From positions 1-54,906 of the forward strand of contig JBQNCA010000011.1 of NCBI GenBank assembly GCA_052169645.1: a stretch of 54,906 nt of DNA, in the 5' to 3' direction. The notes beneath the pieces were generated by a model that was not told the origin of the DNA, did not search any database, and saw only the letters and a program-made list of their open reading frames with translations. Position numbers and translations under genes: made by a program. The stretch comes from JAIKWW01 sp052169645 (GTDB taxonomy: Bacteria; Bacillota; Clostridia; Peptostreptococcales; Anaerovoracaceae). Below are positions 52,842 to 54,906 of the stretch, piece after piece (within the stretch, counting starts at the first letter, position 1; each line of letters opens with the position of its first letter).

Positions 52842-53404
52842 ATAAATCTCCTTTTGCTTTTTTGTAAAAAATAAATTCATATGTTACAAAAAATAATTGA
52901 TATCACAATAACAATAAAAAAATGAAACGAAATGGTTGTTTGAAATAACTTAAATATATTAAATACTATCCTGACAAATTAAAGTCTAACATTCGCATAC
53001 AAATATATCAAGAGGTTTTATTTAAAAAGGCAAAAATAGTAACTATTGAGGCGAAAATAATAAAAATATGAAAGAATATAGAAGAATATTAATATTTATG
53101 AAATGCAAATTCGCTGAAATATAATCCTGCAAAAGATATTTCGGGATGTTTAAACTGTATAATATACTTTAATATTAAGTCTAAAATAGAAATTATCAAT
53201 ATAATCAATGTATAATTTTAAATGATAAATATTTATAGAATAGTAATAAATACATAATTTAACATCAGAATGAATCTAAACAAATATTATGAACAAAGCT
53301 GAAAATAAGGAAGATAATTATTGCAGTAAGAGTTGCATTATTGAAAATTATATTGAAGTTTGTTAGAATAAGCAGGAAATGGCTTAAGAAAGGAATGAAC
53401 GATT
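52842..53404. other. Long AT-rich spacer, nothing identified
   Basis: 560 bases with very high A+T. No gene, strong hairpin or repeat array stands out, apart from a short ATAGTAACTAT symmetry near 53036. It must hold the promoter of the DUF4213/DUF364 gene and probably that of the zinc-ribbon gene. AGAAAGGAA lies before the ATG at 53405. Confidence 0.5.
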
Positions 53405-54166
53405 ATGTGGGAATTTTTTGATAGATTGATATCCGATATTGATGAAAGTATTGAGGTTAAGGATTTTGTAATAGGAGCCAGATGGTCTGCAGTTTTATCC
53501 GATGAAGGAGGAGTCGGAATAGCTCCCGTATTTATAGAAAGATTTGACAGATTCGATATGTCATATACTCCGAGCTATGGAATGACCTTAAAAGAAATGG
53601 CGGAAGGCATATATAAATGGAATTTTTTTGAGGCAGCTTTGGCATTGGCAGCTATAAATGCATACTATAATGCACCGAGTAGGAATATATCCGATATGGA
53701 GCATGCTCCCGGAGGAAGACGCAGTAAAAAAGCTTTTAAAAACTTTTGTTCGAAGTATACTGTTGAAGGCAGAAGTCTATTTATAGAACCGTACTATGAC
53801 AGCGATGAAATGGCGGATATACCCGGCAGAATCGATGTAATAAGGAGCAATCCGGAATTTAGAGATTACATATATGCCGCTTATGATGAGTTGATTGAAT
53901 CGGTTGACAGAGTGTTTATAAGCGGAGCTGCAATAGTGAATCGCTCGGTAAGCGGTATCATTAAGAAGGCAGATGCTTTAAATAAAGAGATTATTTTTAC
54001 AGGTCCTGATGTACCTGTTGCTCCGTCGCTATTTAAGAATGGAATAAAAGAAAGCTTCGGGTTTATAGTTGATGACGTTGATAAGTTTATGATTAAAGCG
54101 AAATCAGCAATGTACAGAGATGATTTCCTTGTATTGGGACATTTTGCAGGTTTACATTTTAAATAA
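53405..54166 (+). CDS. DUF4213/DUF364 protein, putative metal-chelating
   Basis: A 253 aa soluble protein. The N-terminal half (DFVIGARWSAVLSDEGGVGIA, then AINAYYN) resembles DUF4213, an enolase-N-like fold. The C-terminal half, in which FISGAAIVNRSVSGIIKKAD stands out, resembles the Rossmann-like DUF364 domain, named a putative heavy-metal chelation domain. Here the N-terminal and C-terminal parts are complete. Its role is not established; members are often near corrinoid, metal or methyltransfer genes, none of which is visible. It may form a single-gene unit. Confidence 0.78.
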   Translation: MWEFFDRLISDIDESIEVKDFVIGARWSAVLSDEGGVGIAPVFIERFDRFDMSYTPSYGMTLKEMAEGIYKWNFFEAALALAAINAYYNAPSRNISDMEHAPGGRRSKKAFKNFCSKYTVEGRSLFIEPYYDSDEMADIPGRIDVIRSNPEFRDYIYAAYDELIESVDRVFISGAAIVNRSVSGIIKKADALNKEIIFTGPDVPVAPSLFKNGIKESFGFIVDDVDKFMIKAKSAMYRDDFLVLGHFAGLHFK

Positions 54167-54196
54167 AATCAATTATACTTTATAAGTTAAATTTGA

Positions 54197-54274
54197 GTAC
54201 CCGTAGCTCAGTCCGGATAGAGTGTTGGACTCCGACTCCAAAGGTCGCAGGTTCGAATCCTGTCGGGTACACCA
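54197..54274 (+). tRNA. tRNA-Arg (anticodon CCG)
   Basis: A complete cloverleaf: acceptor GTACCCG/CGGGTAC, D arm GCTC/GAGT, anticodon stem TTGGA/TCCAA with loop CTCCGAC (anticodon CCG, for CGG codons), variable loop AGGTC, T arm with GGTTCGAATCC, discriminator A and encoded CCA. The 3' half is a usual integration site for mobile elements, and an integrase remnant follows it. Confidence 0.96.
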
Positions 54275-54278
54275 CAAT

Positions 54279-54330
54279 TTAAAGCCTTGCATTCGTTGAA
54301 TTTTCAACGTGTGAGGCTTTAATATATTTT
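54279..54330 (+). terminator. Terminator after tRNA-Arg
   Basis: TTAAAGCCT pairs with AGGCTTTAA, with an inner hairpin CGTTGA/TCAACG, followed by TATATTTTTT. It begins five bases past the tRNA CCA. Confidence 0.78.
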
Positions 54331-54410
54331 TTGATGCATTGTTCTTTTTACGATAATTACTTCTCAAAACTTCGTTTTTTTCTCATTCTTATGGGTTACT
54401 ACATGGGTTA

Positions 54411-54530
54411 TTATTTTTTAACTAAAATTTTAGCGTCAGTCAAAACATCATCGGAATTAAAATTAGTATAAATATTCGCTGTCAGCTTTATATCCAAATG
54501 TCCCATAAGCTTTTGTGGTAATAGATGAAA
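54411..54530 (-). pseudogene. Tyrosine recombinase (integrase) C-terminal remnant
   Basis: On the minus strand about 39 codons are open, closing with TAA. The sequence KLMGHLDIKLTANIYTN is the end of a phage-type integrase: the conserved GH, then the region with the catalytic Tyr (in ANIYTN), followed by a short tail NFNSDD to LVKK. Upstream the frame meets a stop (54531-54533), and the DNA there already belongs to the ORF6N gene on the other strand. So only the last part of the gene remains. It lies beside tRNA-Arg, its likely attachment site. Confidence 0.75.
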
Positions 54531-54906
54531 CTACAATTAAAAGTAAGATTTATTATATTAAGAAATCAAAAGGTTATGCTTGATTTTGAACTTGCTGAAA
54601 TATATGGGTATGAAACAAGAGCTTTTAATCAACAGGTAAAAAGAAATAATGAAAAATTTGATGAAGATTTTATGTTCCAATTAACTGATGAGGAAATGGA
54701 CGAACTTTCAAGATCACAAAATGTGAGCTTGAACAAAGGAACAGGTAGAGGAAGTAACATTAAGTATAAACCCTATGCCTTTACGGAACAGGGAATCTAT
54801 ATGCTTATGACTGTATTAAGGGGAGAACTTGCGATTAAGCAAAACAAGGCTTTAATACGAATGTTTAAGCAGATGAAAGACTTTATTATTGAAAATCAAG
54901 ATTTTA
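54525..54906 (+). CDS. ORF6N domain protein, 5' part (runs off the window)
   Basis: 127 codons are visible from the ATG at 54525, which is preceded by in-frame stops. The start (FIILRNQKVMLDFELAEIYG, then ETRAFNQQVKRN) and the middle (FDEDFMFQLTDEEMDEL, then KPYAFTEQGIYMLMTVLRG) match the ORF6N domain, a DNA-binding module common in phages and integrated elements. Further C-terminal sequence, often a second phage domain, lies outside the window. The 5' end overlaps the integrase remnant. No good ribosome binding site is seen. It marks entry into a mobile or formerly mobile region. Confidence 0.85.
   Translation, partial: MKLQLKVRFIILRNQKVMLDFELAEIYGYETRAFNQQVKRNNEKFDEDFMFQLTDEEMDELSRSQNVSLNKGTGRGSNIKYKPYAFTEQGIYMLMTVLRGELAIKQNKALIRMFKQMKDFIIENQDF

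Noticed and set aside
54173..54367. Open frame across the tRNA-Arg on the minus strand
   Set aside because: It reads through the tRNA; the apparent protein contains the commonly mis-annotated antisense tRNA peptide (TRQDSNLRPLES).
1..54906. CRISPR arrays, insertion sequences, rRNA genes
   Set aside because: No regularly spaced repeats, transposase genes with terminal repeats or rRNA sequence were seen.

Overview
The window reads as a chromosomal segment of a low-GC Gram-positive anaerobe, most likely of class Clostridia (Bacillota). The evidence is the gene order (maf-radC-mreBCD-PBP2-minD, plsX-rnc-smc-ftsY, der-plsY-gpsA), RNase Y, long-form HPF, RecD2, a butyryl-CoA-dehydrogenase-type flavoprotein, GGAGG-type ribosome binding sites throughout, and AT-rich intergenic DNA. 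No species can be named from sequence alone. Nearly all of it is core genome; only the last 0.5 kb looks mobile.

Layout. 1-8 kb: the tail of nrdR, cmk, a DUF1015 gene, an orphan HTH-TOBE regulator, a Gld-like ABC export cassette with a DUF4340 protein, and a lipoprotein of unknown function. 8-11 kb: pyruvate kinase, a stand-alone PurO-type IMP cyclohydrolase and a small unknown protein. 11-19.5 kb: maf, radC, mreB, mreC, mreD, a large class B PBP and a MinD-like ATPase, convergent with rodA across a shared terminator. 19.7-24 kb: rny, then a cysteine desulfurase/thiI pair for tRNA 4-thiouridine. 24-27 kb: an acyl-CoA dehydrogenase and alanine racemase. 27-34.6 kb: the purine operon purL-purE-purM-purN-purD. 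34.6-44 kb: plsX, rnc, smc, ftsY, der, plsY, gpsA, which joins phospholipid synthesis with chromosome, secretion and ribosome functions. 44-50.4 kb: nadE on the minus strand, then a YhaM-type exoribonuclease, recD2 and comF. 50.4-52.6 kb: a structured non-coding region that fits the raiA RNA by position, hpf with a structured 3' end, and bioY behind a BirA-type operator. 52.6-54.9 kb: a small zinc-ribbon protein, a DUF4213/DUF364 protein, tRNA-Arg(CCG), an integrase remnant and an ORF6N-domain gene that runs off the window.

How the genes fit together. Cell elongation (MreBCD, PBP2, RodA) is concentrated at 12-19 kb. Purine synthesis is split between the pur operon and the isolated IMP cyclohydrolase; no purH is present here. 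PlsX, PlsY and GpsA together supply acyl-phosphate, the first acylation and glycerol-3-phosphate.

Most notable observations: (1) the divergent neighbours rodA and rny both lack ATG/GTG/TTG at the right distance from excellent Shine-Dalgarno sequences, and seem to start at AUU and AUA; (2) the NadE glutaminase domain has lost two of three catalytic triad residues (Lys to Thr, Cys to Gly) while the synthetase domain is intact; (3) a probable raiA RNA sits upstream of hpf; (4) a MinD homologue has no MinC neighbour and no C-terminal membrane helix; (5) a BirA-type operator overlaps the bioY promoter; (6) a truncated integrase and an ORF6N gene lie beside tRNA-Arg. I found no convincing wholly new multigene system.
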